Assembly: GCF_039541915.1 (NCBI RefSeq)
Contig: NZ_BAABHD010000074.1
Span: 1 to 64,000 of the forward strand
Direction of reading: 5' to 3'
DNA from: Nibrella saemangeumensis
GTDB lineage: Bacteria; Bacteroidota; Bacteroidia; Cytophagales; Spirosomataceae
DNA length: 64,000 bases
The notes under the pieces were generated by a model. The model saw only the letters and a list, made by a program, of their open reading frames with translations. It ran no database searches and had not been told where the DNA came from. Shown piece after piece: positions 34,245 to 43,522 of the stretch; within the stretch, counting starts at the first letter, position 1; every line of letters starts with the position of its first letter. A program made the position numbers and the translations under genes.

Positions 34245-35234
34245 GTGTTACTAACGACCTGTACCCTACGACAATTACCCCAGGCCCTGGCCTTAGGCGC
34301 TAATTTTGCTCAGTATCACCCGGACCTCCCCGTTGTTATTGGCCTGGCAGACGATGGCTCACAATTACCACCTGCTCATACGATTCCCTTTCCGGTCATT
34401 ACAGCGGCCGACTGCCTGGGCGATCAATTACCGGCCCTGTCGGCGCAGTATACACCTGCCGAATTTGCAGCCGCCTGTAAACCCGCTTTTATCAGGACTG
34501 CTTTCGAGCGGTATCCGGCCGTAAATCAGGTCCTGTACGCCGATCCATCTATTCGTATCTATCAATCATTGGATACTGTTTTCGAGAAACTGACTACCCA
34601 TACCCTGCTCATAACGCCCCATATTACCCAACCGCTGACCGATAATTTCTTTCCCGACGAAAAGTACTTTCAGAACACCGGCCTGTACAGCACCGACTTC
34701 CTGGCGTTCCGGCGTTCTGCGGAAACGGACCGGCTGCTGACCTGGTGGCAGGATCGGGTAACCACGCGTGCAGCGATTGACTATTGCGCGGGGCTTTGCC
34801 TGGACCAGATCTGGCTAATGCATGCGCTCACGTTTTTTGAAGGAGTAGGCGTGGTAAAAGACCCTGCCTGGCATGTAGCCGTCTGGAATTTCCACGAGCG
34901 ATGGCTGACCCAGGAGCCACAGGGTTGGCGCGTAAACGGCCAAAGCCGGTTGTTGTTCGCCAATTTTAAAGGCTTGGATGATCCTGATGAAGGACTATTC
35001 CCGTACCAGAACCGCTTCCGGCTGGCGAATCGGCCGGATGTACAGCCATTGCTTCAACAATATCGGCAGTACAGGCAGGGCCAGTTGTACAGCGACCTTT
35101 ACCGGATACCGCCCGCCTACGGTCTGCAACCTGAGCCAGTGATAGTACGCGGCTGGCGACGCCACCTGGTTCAGTCTATACAAAAAGTAAATTTATTTAT
35201 TGATTCTGTACCTTTACCAGCCATAAAGCGGTAG
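34245..35234 (+). CDS. Putative glycosyltransferase, GT8-like paralogue with altered metal motif (DPS)
   Basis: This 329-residue protein starts at GTG 34245. It is a clear paralogue of the 30331 gene: ACKPAFIRTAFERYP matches AVKPFFINYFYDKYP, and DYCAGLCLDQIWLMH matches DLCAGLFVDQHWVNF. The metal-site DPD is here DPS (QVLYADPSIRIYQSLD), so one acidic ligand is lost. It may use a different metal geometry, have another donor, or be inactive. The C-terminus ends in a basic amphipathic stretch. It is the last gene before a 99-base gap with a promoter-like sequence. Confidence 0.72.
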   Translation: MLLTTCTLRQLPQALALGANFAQYHPDLPVVIGLADDGSQLPPAHTIPFPVITAADCLGDQLPALSAQYTPAEFAAACKPAFIRTAFERYPAVNQVLYADPSIRIYQSLDTVFEKLTTHTLLITPHITQPLTDNFFPDEKYFQNTGLYSTDFLAFRRSAETDRLLTWWQDRVTTRAAIDYCAGLCLDQIWLMHALTFFEGVGVVKDPAWHVAVWNFHERWLTQEPQGWRVNGQSRLLFANFKGLDDPDEGLFPYQNRFRLANRPDVQPLLQQYRQYRQGQLYSDLYRIPPAYGLQPEPVIVRGWRRHLVQSIQKVNLFIDSVPLPAIKR

Positions 35235-35260
35235 CCGTTACTCAGTTCTTGCTCAACTGC

Positions 35261-35291
35261 TTGGGTTTTATAATATAAATCTATTTATTTG
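35261..35291 (+). promoter_or_regulatory. Candidate internal promoter in the glycan locus
   Basis: TTG (35261-35263) is followed after 20 bases by TTTATTTG (35284-35291), 7 of 8 to TAnnTTTG with a normal spacer. It lies in one of the larger gaps of the locus, 42 bases before the next ATG. Confidence 0.4.
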
Positions 35292-35333
35292 CGGGCAATT
35301 TTCTAAAAAAAATCCTAACGTGACTCCGCTGGT

Positions 35334-36437
35334 ATGAAGGTATTGTATGACCATCAGTCATTTACGGGAGCGTCTTATGGGGGGGTCAGCCGGTACTTTT
35401 TCGAACTGCTGCGGTCATTTGCCAAACGAGACGATATCGAGTTTGAACTATCGCTTCGCTTTTCCAATAACGAATACCTGGATCAGGAATCGTTCAGCCG
35501 TCATTTCCGGTTCCGCCCGCTAGCCCATTTGCAGAACGTCAACCGGCTGGCATCTATGCTCAACCGCATCCACAGTGTTCAGCGGTTACAGAAAGCGAAG
35601 TTTGATATTTTTCATCCGACGTATTACCACAAGTATTTTCTGAATTATATTAACGGAAAGCCCTTTGTACTGACGTTTCATGATGCAACCAGTGAGCGCT
35701 ATGGACATCAATATCCGGAGCTTGGTGAAAACCTGAACGAGGTCAAAAAAGTCCTGATTAAAAAGGCTGACCGCATCATCTCTGTTTCAGAATATTCGAA
35801 ACAGGAGTTGCTGACATTTTATAACATTGATCCGGATAAGATTAAGGTTATACATTTGGGTACATCCTTTGCTCATTACCGGCCCAAGCAGGTAACGGCC
35901 CCTTTTGAGTTCCCGTATTTGCTGTATGTAGGCAAGCGCCCGCTGTACAAAAACTTTCCTGATTTTTTTCGGGCCATTCAGCCGGTTCTGCACCGGCATT
36001 CAGACATTCATCTGGTTTGTGCCGGTGGAGGAGCTTTCACCCGCGCCGAACAGGATCTGTTTCATGCTGCTCGTTTGGGTCACCGGGTACACTACCGGCC
36101 CGTTACCGACTCGGCTCTGTATGGCTTATACCAGCATGCGCTGGCGTTTGTATTCCCGTCGTTGAACGAAGGATTCGGCATACCCGTCCTGGAAGCCTTT
36201 AGCTGCGGGTGTCCGGCCGTTCTGAGCAACCGCAGTTCACTGCCCGAGGTTGGTGGCGACGCAGCCGTCTATTTCGATCCTGACGATGATGCTTCAATGG
36301 CCGATGTAGTCGAACGCATCATCACAGACGATTCCCTGCGCAATGATCTGCGTTGGAAGGGCGCTGAGCGAATCCGGCTTTTTTCCTGCGAGAAAACCGC
36401 GCAGCAAACGTATCAGGTCTATAAAGAACTTGTCTGA
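35334..36437 (+). CDS. Glycosyltransferase family 4
   Basis: This 367-residue GT-B enzyme has the N-terminal YGGVSRYFFELL, the middle IISVSEYSKQELLTFYNI, the donor-site YLLYVGKRPLYKNF and the EX7E motif FPSLNEGFGIPVLEAFSCG. The architecture is that of mannosyl/glucosyltransferases such as WbaZ-like GT4 members. It ends one base before the following ATG. A candidate promoter precedes it. Confidence 0.92.
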   Translation: MKVLYDHQSFTGASYGGVSRYFFELLRSFAKRDDIEFELSLRFSNNEYLDQESFSRHFRFRPLAHLQNVNRLASMLNRIHSVQRLQKAKFDIFHPTYYHKYFLNYINGKPFVLTFHDATSERYGHQYPELGENLNEVKKVLIKKADRIISVSEYSKQELLTFYNIDPDKIKVIHLGTSFAHYRPKQVTAPFEFPYLLYVGKRPLYKNFPDFFRAIQPVLHRHSDIHLVCAGGGAFTRAEQDLFHAARLGHRVHYRPVTDSALYGLYQHALAFVFPSLNEGFGIPVLEAFSCGCPAVLSNRSSLPEVGGDAAVYFDPDDDASMADVVERIITDDSLRNDLRWKGAERIRLFSCEKTAQQTYQVYKELV

Positions 36438-36438
36438 C

Positions 36439-37356
36439 ATGCAAATCGGCCCCACCGATCTATTCCGTAAGTTTGTAAACGAGCCCCGGTTCACGACAAC
36501 CCATACCCGGATAATCAAGGGCTCTATCCCTAAAATTACGGTAGTAACTCCCTCCTATAACCAGGCCGGTTACCTGGAGCGTACGATTTTGAGTGTCTTG
36601 AACCAGCAATACCCGGCTCTGGAATATTTTATCATCGATGGGGGGTCGACAGACGGTAGCCTTGATATTATCAGGAAATACGAACCCTACCTGGCCGGCT
36701 GGGTCAGCGAGAAAGACCGGGGCCAGACCGACGCCATTAACAAAGGGTTCCAGCGGGCCACGGGCGATCTGGTGGCATTTCAGAACTCCGACGACGTGTA
36801 TGCCCCTGATACCTTTTTACGGATAGCCGAAGCCTGGCAGAAAGCTCCGGACACGGACGTTTTCTACGGAAATTTATATTTTATTGACGAGCAGGACGTT
36901 ATCATTGAGGAAATGCGCTCGCTTCCGTTTTGTGCAGCCTGTCAGCTGTACGAGGGTATGCAGGTCTTTAATCAATCGCTTTTTCTGAAACGGGATGTCC
37001 TGACCCGGTATGGTCTGCTCGACGAAAGGTTACGTTTTGTGCTTGACTATGAAATTATTACCCGTTTAGGTGTTCAGTCTGACGTTCGTTTTCAGCACGT
37101 TCCCGGCCTTTGGGGTGGTTTTCGTGTTCAGCCCGAGGCTAAATCATCGAACATAGCCGAGACCGGACAACAGGAACACCAACAGGTTAAGGAAAAGTAC
37201 CGCCAGCAACTGAAAAGCGGGTTAGGCGAGTCCTTCTGGCGACGCTACTGCAGATTAAGAAAAATAGTAAAGTTTATCCTACAGGGCGAGTTTGGCTATA
37301 TAAAACACAGGCTACAACTTTCCGGAAAAATGGCCCGGAAGCCTACTGACAGTTAA
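36439..37356 (+). CDS. Glycosyltransferase family 2
   Basis: This 305-residue GT-A enzyme has KITVVTPSYNQAGYLERTI, YFIIDGGSTDGSLDII, GQTDAINKGFQRATGD and the DxD-like FQNSDDVY. The reading frame is open upstream to 36343, but ATG 36439, one base after the previous stop, gives the normal N-terminus. A short basic C-terminal tail (YIKHRLQLSGKMARK) may contact the membrane. Confidence 0.92.
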   Translation: MQIGPTDLFRKFVNEPRFTTTHTRIIKGSIPKITVVTPSYNQAGYLERTILSVLNQQYPALEYFIIDGGSTDGSLDIIRKYEPYLAGWVSEKDRGQTDAINKGFQRATGDLVAFQNSDDVYAPDTFLRIAEAWQKAPDTDVFYGNLYFIDEQDVIIEEMRSLPFCAACQLYEGMQVFNQSLFLKRDVLTRYGLLDERLRFVLDYEIITRLGVQSDVRFQHVPGLWGGFRVQPEAKSSNIAETGQQEHQQVKEKYRQQLKSGLGESFWRRYCRLRKIVKFILQGEFGYIKHRLQLSGKMARKPTDS

Positions 37357-37360
37357 CAGA

Positions 37361-38731
37361 ATGATGCGGCTCTTACAAAGACTGGATTGGATGCGGATGG
37401 TCTTAGGCATCTGCATCGTTATAGATGGGTACCCTCTCATTTTCTTTTTCAAGGAAACGTTACGCTTAGCCCCCGGCAGTACGGCCTTTACAGCATTGGT
37501 TTTAGCATTAGGCTTTGCGCTGATGATTCCATTCACGCTGTTTAGAAGGCTCTATAAACCCAATTTTACGGTAATGTGGATGGGGATAGCCTTCATTTTA
37601 CTATGCATTTTTTACATGTTTGTATTCAGAGGAGATCCTTTATTCAGCGACTATACAAAAGACCTCCTTTACTTTCTGTATATTTTCATTTTCCTGTTCC
37701 TGCTTATCAATATACCCAATGACATCATTGAGGTATGTATCCCAGTCATTATTGCCTTTACCCTCATCTCTAACCTGGCGCTGGTTTATGCGATGATTAC
37801 CGACCCCACCTGGGCGTTGGGACAGCGGGCGGCCATTACGTACGGAACAGATGATGAACGCTCGGGAAACCCGCACGTATTTGCCCGTAATGCCCTGATG
37901 TGTGTAATTGCCTGTAGTGTCTGGGTGTTCAGGCCGCAAACCAATTTCATCGGCAGGATTATGGCTTTGTTCGCCGGTGTTTTCAGCATGGCGATTCTGG
38001 TTATGACCCAGACGCGGTCCAGCATTGTGGCACTCGTTCTGGTTGTTCTGGCTTTCATATTTTTTCATGCCAGGCCAGCTCAGATCAAGTCGGCAGTCCG
38101 TGGTTTATTCAGGCCGCTACCGATCATTACAATGGGTATTGTCTTTATCGGTATTATCTTCTTCTTTCGTCGATACTACGAAATATACGGGTTATTGTAC
38201 AGTTACATCATCGCCTTCGTTGAGCGTAATCTGGAAAACATGTACGCCCTGTTAGGCTTAAAAGTAGGGAGCTATAAGGCTGAGTTTGATGCCTCCGCCG
38301 GTAACCGGGCCGTTAGTGCCACATTCTTAAATAACGTTCTGATTGGCCATATGCACCTGCTGATACTAGGAGCAGGCTACAAATTCCTTTATCTGGATAT
38401 ACCAGTCGTGGAGGCTTTAATTAATCATGGAATTCTAGGTTTCTTTTTATTTGCCGGAATGAATTGCATAATCCTGTATCATGCCTTCCGGACAATCAAG
38501 AGTAATCCAAATCCATTGGCAACGTTTCTGGCTTATTTTTATCTCCTTATTTTTGTCCAATTATTTACCAACGGGCGGCCGTATGATACGTCGTTCTGGC
38601 ACCCGTTGTGCCTGATGATCCGTTTTCTGGGAATAGACCATCTGTTGCCCGCTCGTTTAATGAATCATCCACCCCTTACGGCTGTTGAGCAGCCAAATGG
38701 GGTTGTGGCGTCCAACGGATTAGCATCCTGA
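37361..38731 (+). CDS. O-antigen ligase/polymerase-like membrane protein
   Basis: This 456-residue integral membrane protein has about 10-12 hydrophobic segments and a large soluble loop after the middle. The motif VMTQTRSSIVALVLV with an Arg in a TM-flanking position and the loop region ASAGNRAVSATFLNN resemble Wzy/WaaL (O-antigen ligase superfamily) proteins. Ligase and polymerase cannot be told apart by sequence. If the glycan is exported by the Wzm/Wzt pair, a ligase that attaches it to a lipid or protein is the simpler reading. Confidence 0.75.
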   Translation: MMRLLQRLDWMRMVLGICIVIDGYPLIFFFKETLRLAPGSTAFTALVLALGFALMIPFTLFRRLYKPNFTVMWMGIAFILLCIFYMFVFRGDPLFSDYTKDLLYFLYIFIFLFLLINIPNDIIEVCIPVIIAFTLISNLALVYAMITDPTWALGQRAAITYGTDDERSGNPHVFARNALMCVIACSVWVFRPQTNFIGRIMALFAGVFSMAILVMTQTRSSIVALVLVVLAFIFFHARPAQIKSAVRGLFRPLPIITMGIVFIGIIFFFRRYYEIYGLLYSYIIAFVERNLENMYALLGLKVGSYKAEFDASAGNRAVSATFLNNVLIGHMHLLILGAGYKFLYLDIPVVEALINHGILGFFLFAGMNCIILYHAFRTIKSNPNPLATFLAYFYLLIFVQLFTNGRPYDTSFWHPLCLMIRFLGIDHLLPARLMNHPPLTAVEQPNGVVASNGLAS

Positions 38732-38756
38732 CATAAATTGTCACATCTTCAGGCTC

Positions 38757-39941
38757 ATGAAAGTTTTGGTAGTTCATAATATTCTCTGGGCGCACTATAA
38801 ATCTTTAATTTTTCAGGAGCTCTTTAAACAAACCCAGTCGTCACCAGATATATCGATCAAAGTTGTACAAATTGCCCGCAACGAAAGGTCGCGGGCCAGT
38901 TTTGAAGCAGCGGCAGACCCAAATGCACCCGTCTATACATATCCCTACACATTGCTGTACGACCAATTCATCGAAGATCTGAGTGTGAGGGACCGGTTCC
39001 GGGGCTTACTGGCCCAGACCAGACAGTTTAAGCCGGATGTTATTTATCTCACAGGCTACTATGATCCGGCGCAGATTCTCCTGCTATTTTATGCCAGATG
39101 GCAGAATATCCGGGTTGTTATACAAAATGAGAGCACCGCTGCCGATCACCAGCGAGGTGGCTGGAAAGAATGGGTAAAACGGCGCATTACCAGGCTTAGC
39201 GATGGCTTCTTTTGTTTTGGCAGCCGATCGGCAGATTACCTGATACAACTCGGGGTCCCCCCCAACAAAATACTGCTGCGGAAAAATGCGGTCGACAATC
39301 ACGTTTTGTTGAAAACATACCAGGAATCGCTGCCGTCCCGAACCCAGCGCCAGCAACAGTTGGGGCTCCCCGCCAACAACTTCATTTTTGTTGGGCGTCT
39401 GATCGACGTAAAAAATCTGGAAACTCTTATTGAAGCCTTTGCCCTGGCCAATCAGCAGGTTCAGGCGACTACAGACTCAGCGTTGTCCAGGTGGGGTCTG
39501 ATTCTATTTGGGGAGGGCCCGCTTCAGGAAAAGCTCAGCCAACGCATTCAGGCACTGGGCCTGCAGCATCTGGTCCGGTTTCTGCCCGGCCAGCCGTGGT
39601 ACCGTGTGCCGGAATCGCTGTCACTAGCCGATGTGCTGGTATTGCCGAGCTGGTCTGAAACCTGGGGGCTCGTTGTCAACGAAGCTATGGTATGCGGCAT
39701 GCCTGTTATTGTCTCAGAGCGTTGTGGCTGCGCTATTGATCTGGTTCAGCATGGCCGTAATGGCTTTGTAATTAATCCCTATAAGCCCGAAGAACTGGCA
39801 AACTACATGACAATGTTCATGAACAATGACGTAAACCGGGCGCAAATGGGTCAGGCTGCCCGTCAACTCATCGAACCCTATGCTCCCGAAGCCGTTGCCC
39901 GGGAAATGCTTCAGGGATTTGTGAAACTCAACGGTTCATAG
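38757..39941 (+). CDS. Glycosyltransferase family 4
   Basis: This 394-residue GT-B enzyme has NNFIFVGRLIDVKNLETLIEA as donor-site start and LVLPSWSETWGLVVNEAMVCG as the EX7E motif, followed by VSERCGCAIDLVQHG. The N-terminal domain starts MKVLVVHNILWAHYKSLIF. Acceptor and sugar are unknown. Confidence 0.9.
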   Translation: MKVLVVHNILWAHYKSLIFQELFKQTQSSPDISIKVVQIARNERSRASFEAAADPNAPVYTYPYTLLYDQFIEDLSVRDRFRGLLAQTRQFKPDVIYLTGYYDPAQILLLFYARWQNIRVVIQNESTAADHQRGGWKEWVKRRITRLSDGFFCFGSRSADYLIQLGVPPNKILLRKNAVDNHVLLKTYQESLPSRTQRQQQLGLPANNFIFVGRLIDVKNLETLIEAFALANQQVQATTDSALSRWGLILFGEGPLQEKLSQRIQALGLQHLVRFLPGQPWYRVPESLSLADVLVLPSWSETWGLVVNEAMVCGMPVIVSERCGCAIDLVQHGRNGFVINPYKPEELANYMTMFMNNDVNRAQMGQAARQLIEPYAPEAVAREMLQGFVKLNGS

Positions 39942-40025
39942 TTACTTGCGGCAATTTTTCAATAATATACACTCAACATCTGGCTTTATGCGCTGCTCTG
40001 CACCAGCGATACGTCCTGCTCCCCT

Positions 40026-41174
40026 ATGCGGATACTCAACATTTGTGCTTACACCTGGTCAATAGGCGGTCCGCCCAAAATTATTTACGATCATACTAAG
40101 GTAGCCATTGCCAGGGGCCATCAGGTTGATATTTTAAGTCCGATGTCTCCGGGCGACGAAATTTACCCTGTACCGGAAGGGGCCCGCGTTATCCCCTGCC
40201 TGCGAAACCCACCGGTGAGCAACTACTTTAAAGAATTCTCGGTTGAGTTGTACCGGTACCTTAAGCAGCACATTCACGAGTACGACATTATCCATTGTCA
40301 CGGCATCTGGCACTTTGGCAGTGTTGCTCCCTTCCTGATTGACAGAACCGTTCCGAAAGTCATTACCATTCACGGCCTGCTCGACCGCTGGACCTACCGC
40401 GTCGGCTACTGGAAGAAACAACTTATGTCGTTCGTCCTCCAGAAACGACTTGTCGAACGGGCCGATCTGGTTCAGATCAACAATACCGATGAAGAACAGG
40501 ACTTGCTACGGTACCTGGGCCATCGCCACCCAAACACCGTTATCATTCCAAACGGTATTCCGTTGCAGGATTTCGCGGTGCTACCGCCAAAGGGTTCCTT
40601 CCGGCAGCAGTACGGCATACCGGCCGATAAAAAGATGGTGCTCTTTATGAGTCGCCTGAACCGTAAAAAAGGGCTGGACCTGCTTCTGCCTGCCTTTCAT
40701 CGGTACACCCGGGACTATACCGATGCGGTACTGGTACTGGCCGGCCCGGATGATGGTTATCAGGCAGCCACCAATGCCTATATTGCAGACCATGGTCTTC
40801 AGGACAGGATAATCCGGGTTGGTATGATTACCGGCGATACCAAGAAAGCGGCTTTAGCGGATGCCAACATTTTTGTGCTTCCGTCCTATTCAGAAGGCTT
40901 CTCGATGGCCGTGCTGGAAACGATGGCAGCCGGCCTGCCCGCACTCTTGTCTGACCGCGTGGGGTTTGGTGAGGTGATTCGCCAACGGAAAGCAGCCTGT
41001 CTGGTCGAGTTAAATACCGATAGTGTATATGCCGGGTTAAAAGAACTTCTGCACAACGATGCGTACCGGGAACAAGTCCGGCAGAATGCGTTGAACCTGG
41101 TTCGCGAACAATATGATATAGAAGTCGTTGCCGGACGGCTGCTGGATGAGTATGACAAAATTCTCCGCCGATGA
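40026..41174 (+). CDS. Glycosyltransferase family 4
   Basis: This 382-residue GT-B enzyme begins MRILNICAYTWSIGGPPKII and has IIHCHGIWHFGS, MVLFMSRLNRKKGLDLLLPAF and the EX7E motif FVLPSYSEGFSMAVLETMAAG. The final ATGA overlaps the next gene by 4 bases. It opens the last sub-cluster of the locus after an 84-base gap. Confidence 0.92.
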   Translation: MRILNICAYTWSIGGPPKIIYDHTKVAIARGHQVDILSPMSPGDEIYPVPEGARVIPCLRNPPVSNYFKEFSVELYRYLKQHIHEYDIIHCHGIWHFGSVAPFLIDRTVPKVITIHGLLDRWTYRVGYWKKQLMSFVLQKRLVERADLVQINNTDEEQDLLRYLGHRHPNTVIIPNGIPLQDFAVLPPKGSFRQQYGIPADKKMVLFMSRLNRKKGLDLLLPAFHRYTRDYTDAVLVLAGPDDGYQAATNAYIADHGLQDRIIRVGMITGDTKKAALADANIFVLPSYSEGFSMAVLETMAAGLPALLSDRVGFGEVIRQRKAACLVELNTDSVYAGLKELLHNDAYREQVRQNALNLVREQYDIEVVAGRLLDEYDKILRR

Positions 41175-42112
41175 CCGATGTATCTGTTATCATTCTGACG
41201 CATAACGAAGAGAAACACATCGCCCGCTGCCTCCGAAGCCTTCACCGGTTTACGGACAAGGTATTTATCGTGGATTCGTACTCGACCGACCGAACCGTAG
41301 AGATAGCCCGCAGTCTGGGGGCCGAGGTGGTGCAAAATCCCTGGATCACCTACGCTACCCAATTTAACTTCGGCATTGAGCACACACCTTACCAGACGCA
41401 GTGGCTGATGCGTATGGATGCCGACGAATACGTAACCCCCGAACTGGCCGACGAAATCCGCCAGCGCCTGACCACGTTACCGGCCGGCGTCAGTGGCGTT
41501 TATGTCAAGCGACGGGTGGTGTTTATGGAGAAATGGATCCGGTACGGTGGCTACTACCCCATCTGGCTGCTGCGGTTGTGGCGTCGCGGCCAGGGCCTGT
41601 GCGAACAGACCTGGATGGACGAGCATATTAAGCTCACCGCCGGGCAACCCATCCAGTTCGCCCACGATATTGTCGACCATAACCTCAATAACCTGACCTG
41701 GTGGACCCAGAAACACAATCTGTACGCCATTCGGGAAGTCATCGATTTGCTGAATATTCGGTATAACTTTGACGAAACCATTCGGGTAGACCCAAAACTC
41801 TTTGGCACCCAGGAGCAGCGGAAACGATACCTCAAGGTACGGTATGCCAGTCTGCCGCTGTTTACCCGGCCGGTGCTGTATTTTGTGTATCGCTACCTGA
41901 TCCGGCTCGGTTTTCTGGATGGCAGCAAAGGCTTCGTCTGGCATTTTCTACAGGGTCTGTGGTACCGTTTTCTGGTCGATGCCAAGCTGCTGGAGGTATA
42001 CCTGCGGGCCGGCCGCGACAAAGCCGCTATCGTTAAGTTCTTTAAAGACGAATATGGAAAAGACCTTCTCCCCGACGACCAGCACCAGAACGGACCTGTC
42101 CCGGTTCAATAA
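41171..42112 (+). CDS. Glycosyltransferase family 2, WaaE/KdtX-like
   Basis: This 313-residue GT-A enzyme has VSVIILTHNEEKHIARCL, VFIVDSYSTDRTVEIA and the metal site WLMRMDADEYVTPEL. This layout is that of WaaE/KdtX-type beta-glucosyltransferases and colanic acid WcaA-like enzymes. Its C-terminus has aromatic/hydrophobic helices (VLYFVYRYLIRLGF) that suggest membrane association. It overlaps the next gene by 59 bases. Confidence 0.9.
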   Translation: MTDVSVIILTHNEEKHIARCLRSLHRFTDKVFIVDSYSTDRTVEIARSLGAEVVQNPWITYATQFNFGIEHTPYQTQWLMRMDADEYVTPELADEIRQRLTTLPAGVSGVYVKRRVVFMEKWIRYGGYYPIWLLRLWRRGQGLCEQTWMDEHIKLTAGQPIQFAHDIVDHNLNNLTWWTQKHNLYAIREVIDLLNIRYNFDETIRVDPKLFGTQEQRKRYLKVRYASLPLFTRPVLYFVYRYLIRLGFLDGSKGFVWHFLQGLWYRFLVDAKLLEVYLRAGRDKAAIVKFFKDEYGKDLLPDDQHQNGPVPVQ

Positions 42113-42632
42113 CGACTGGTACCAGCCGGGGCCAAAATGGAAAATTGTGCTCTGGTTCCTGACCAACGCCGTTTTTCTGAATTCCTATTTACCTATACCC
42201 GTAGCCGTTAAGGTGGCAATTCTGCGGCTGTTTGGCGCTCGTATTGGTACCGGGGCCGTTATTAAACCAGCCGTGAACATCAAATATCCCTGGTTTCTGC
42301 AGCTAGGCGATCATGTCTGGATCGGCGAGAACGTCTGGATCGACAACCTGTCGCCGGTTACGATCGGCAGTCATGTCTGCATTTCCCAGGGGGCTATGCT
42401 ACTCACAGGCAATCATGATTACCGCAGCCCGGCCTTCGACCTGACGACCAAACCCATTGTGCTGGAAGACGGTGTCTGGATTGGTGCCCGGTCGGTGGTG
42501 TGTCCGGGGGTTACCTGCCACTCCCATGCCGTACTGGCCGTTGGCTCCGTAGCAACCCGACCGCTGGAAGCCTACGGCATATACCAGGGCAATCCGGCGC
42601 TATTTGTCAGAAAAAGAGCCATTATCGCGTGA
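42054..42632 (+). CDS. wcaF: WcaF-like hexapeptide-repeat acetyltransferase
   Basis: This 192-residue left-handed beta-helix acetyltransferase resembles colanic acid O-acetyltransferase WcaF. It has FNNDWYQPGPKWKIVLWFLTN near the N-terminus, typical of the family, then hexapeptide repeats and the catalytic-type HDYRSPAFDL loop in GNHDYRSPAF. ATG 42054 gives the family N-terminus; the frame is open further upstream only inside the preceding gene. It probably O-acetylates a sugar of the repeat unit. Confidence 0.87.
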   Translation: MEKTFSPTTSTRTDLSRFNNDWYQPGPKWKIVLWFLTNAVFLNSYLPIPVAVKVAILRLFGARIGTGAVIKPAVNIKYPWFLQLGDHVWIGENVWIDNLSPVTIGSHVCISQGAMLLTGNHDYRSPAFDLTTKPIVLEDGVWIGARSVVCPGVTCHSHAVLAVGSVATRPLEAYGIYQGNPALFVRKRAIIA

Positions 42633-43393
42633 AAGTTTCCCTCATAACAGTCGTTTACAACGGCGCTGCCACCATCCGCAGCACCATTGAATCTATTCTG
42701 AATCAGTCGTACCCGGATATTGAATACATTGTGATCGACGGGCAGTCGACCGACGGTACCGTCGACATTATCCGGTCGTATGAACACCGGCTCGCCCGGT
42801 TCGTGTCTGAACCCGACAAGGGTTTGTATGATGCCATGAACAAAGGTATCCGGATGGCAACGGGCGATATAATCGGCTTATTGAACGCCGACGACTTTTA
42901 CCCGCACAACGACATCATTGCCCATGTGGCAGAGCGGTTCCGGCAAACCGGCAGCGATGCCGTATACGGCGATATGCTCTACGTTAACCGCGATAATATT
43001 CAGCAGGTAAAGCGGTACTGGAATTCCGGGCCGTACCGCGACGGAGCTTTCCTGTGGGGCTGGATGCCCGGCCATATGGCTTTCTTTGCCCGCAAACGTA
43101 TTTATGATCAGTATGGACTGTTTAATCTTCAGCTCCGTAGCGCAGCCGACTATGAACTGATGCTCCGCTTCATCCATAAACACAGAATCAGTGTTAGTTA
43201 TCTGCATGAGGTTCTGGTAGTGATGCGGGAAGGTGGCATGAGCAACAGTTCGCTGAAAAACCGGTTAAAGGCGAACCGTGAAGACCAGCTTGCCTGGGAA
43301 CTGAACGGATTAAAACCGTATATATTTACACTATGGCTGAAACCCTTACGCAAGATTGGACAGTTTATAAGCAAAGGTCCCAGTGGCAGTTAA
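42629..43393 (+). CDS. Glycosyltransferase family 2, WcaA-like
   Basis: This 254-residue GT-A enzyme starts at GTG 42629, in a GTGA overlap with the wcaF-like stop. Motifs are VSLITVVYNGAATIRSTI, YIVIDGQSTDGTVDII, GLYDAMNKGIRMATGD and the DxD of GLLNADDFY. It resembles WcaA/PglI-like inverting transferases. It is the last transferase of the run. Confidence 0.9.
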   Translation: MKVSLITVVYNGAATIRSTIESILNQSYPDIEYIVIDGQSTDGTVDIIRSYEHRLARFVSEPDKGLYDAMNKGIRMATGDIIGLLNADDFYPHNDIIAHVAERFRQTGSDAVYGDMLYVNRDNIQQVKRYWNSGPYRDGAFLWGWMPGHMAFFARKRIYDQYGLFNLQLRSAADYELMLRFIHKHRISVSYLHEVLVVMREGGMSNSSLKNRLKANREDQLAWELNGLKPYIFTLWLKPLRKIGQFISKGPSGS

Positions 43394-43522
43394 GCATACC
43401 GTAAGGTAAAAACAACCATAACTTAGGGCCGGTTACTTGATAAATACAGAAAAAATGCAATTTTTTGCAGCCTGTCTGCTTGCTGTACCGGCAATACCTA
43501 TACCGTATAAGCAACCAATCGT

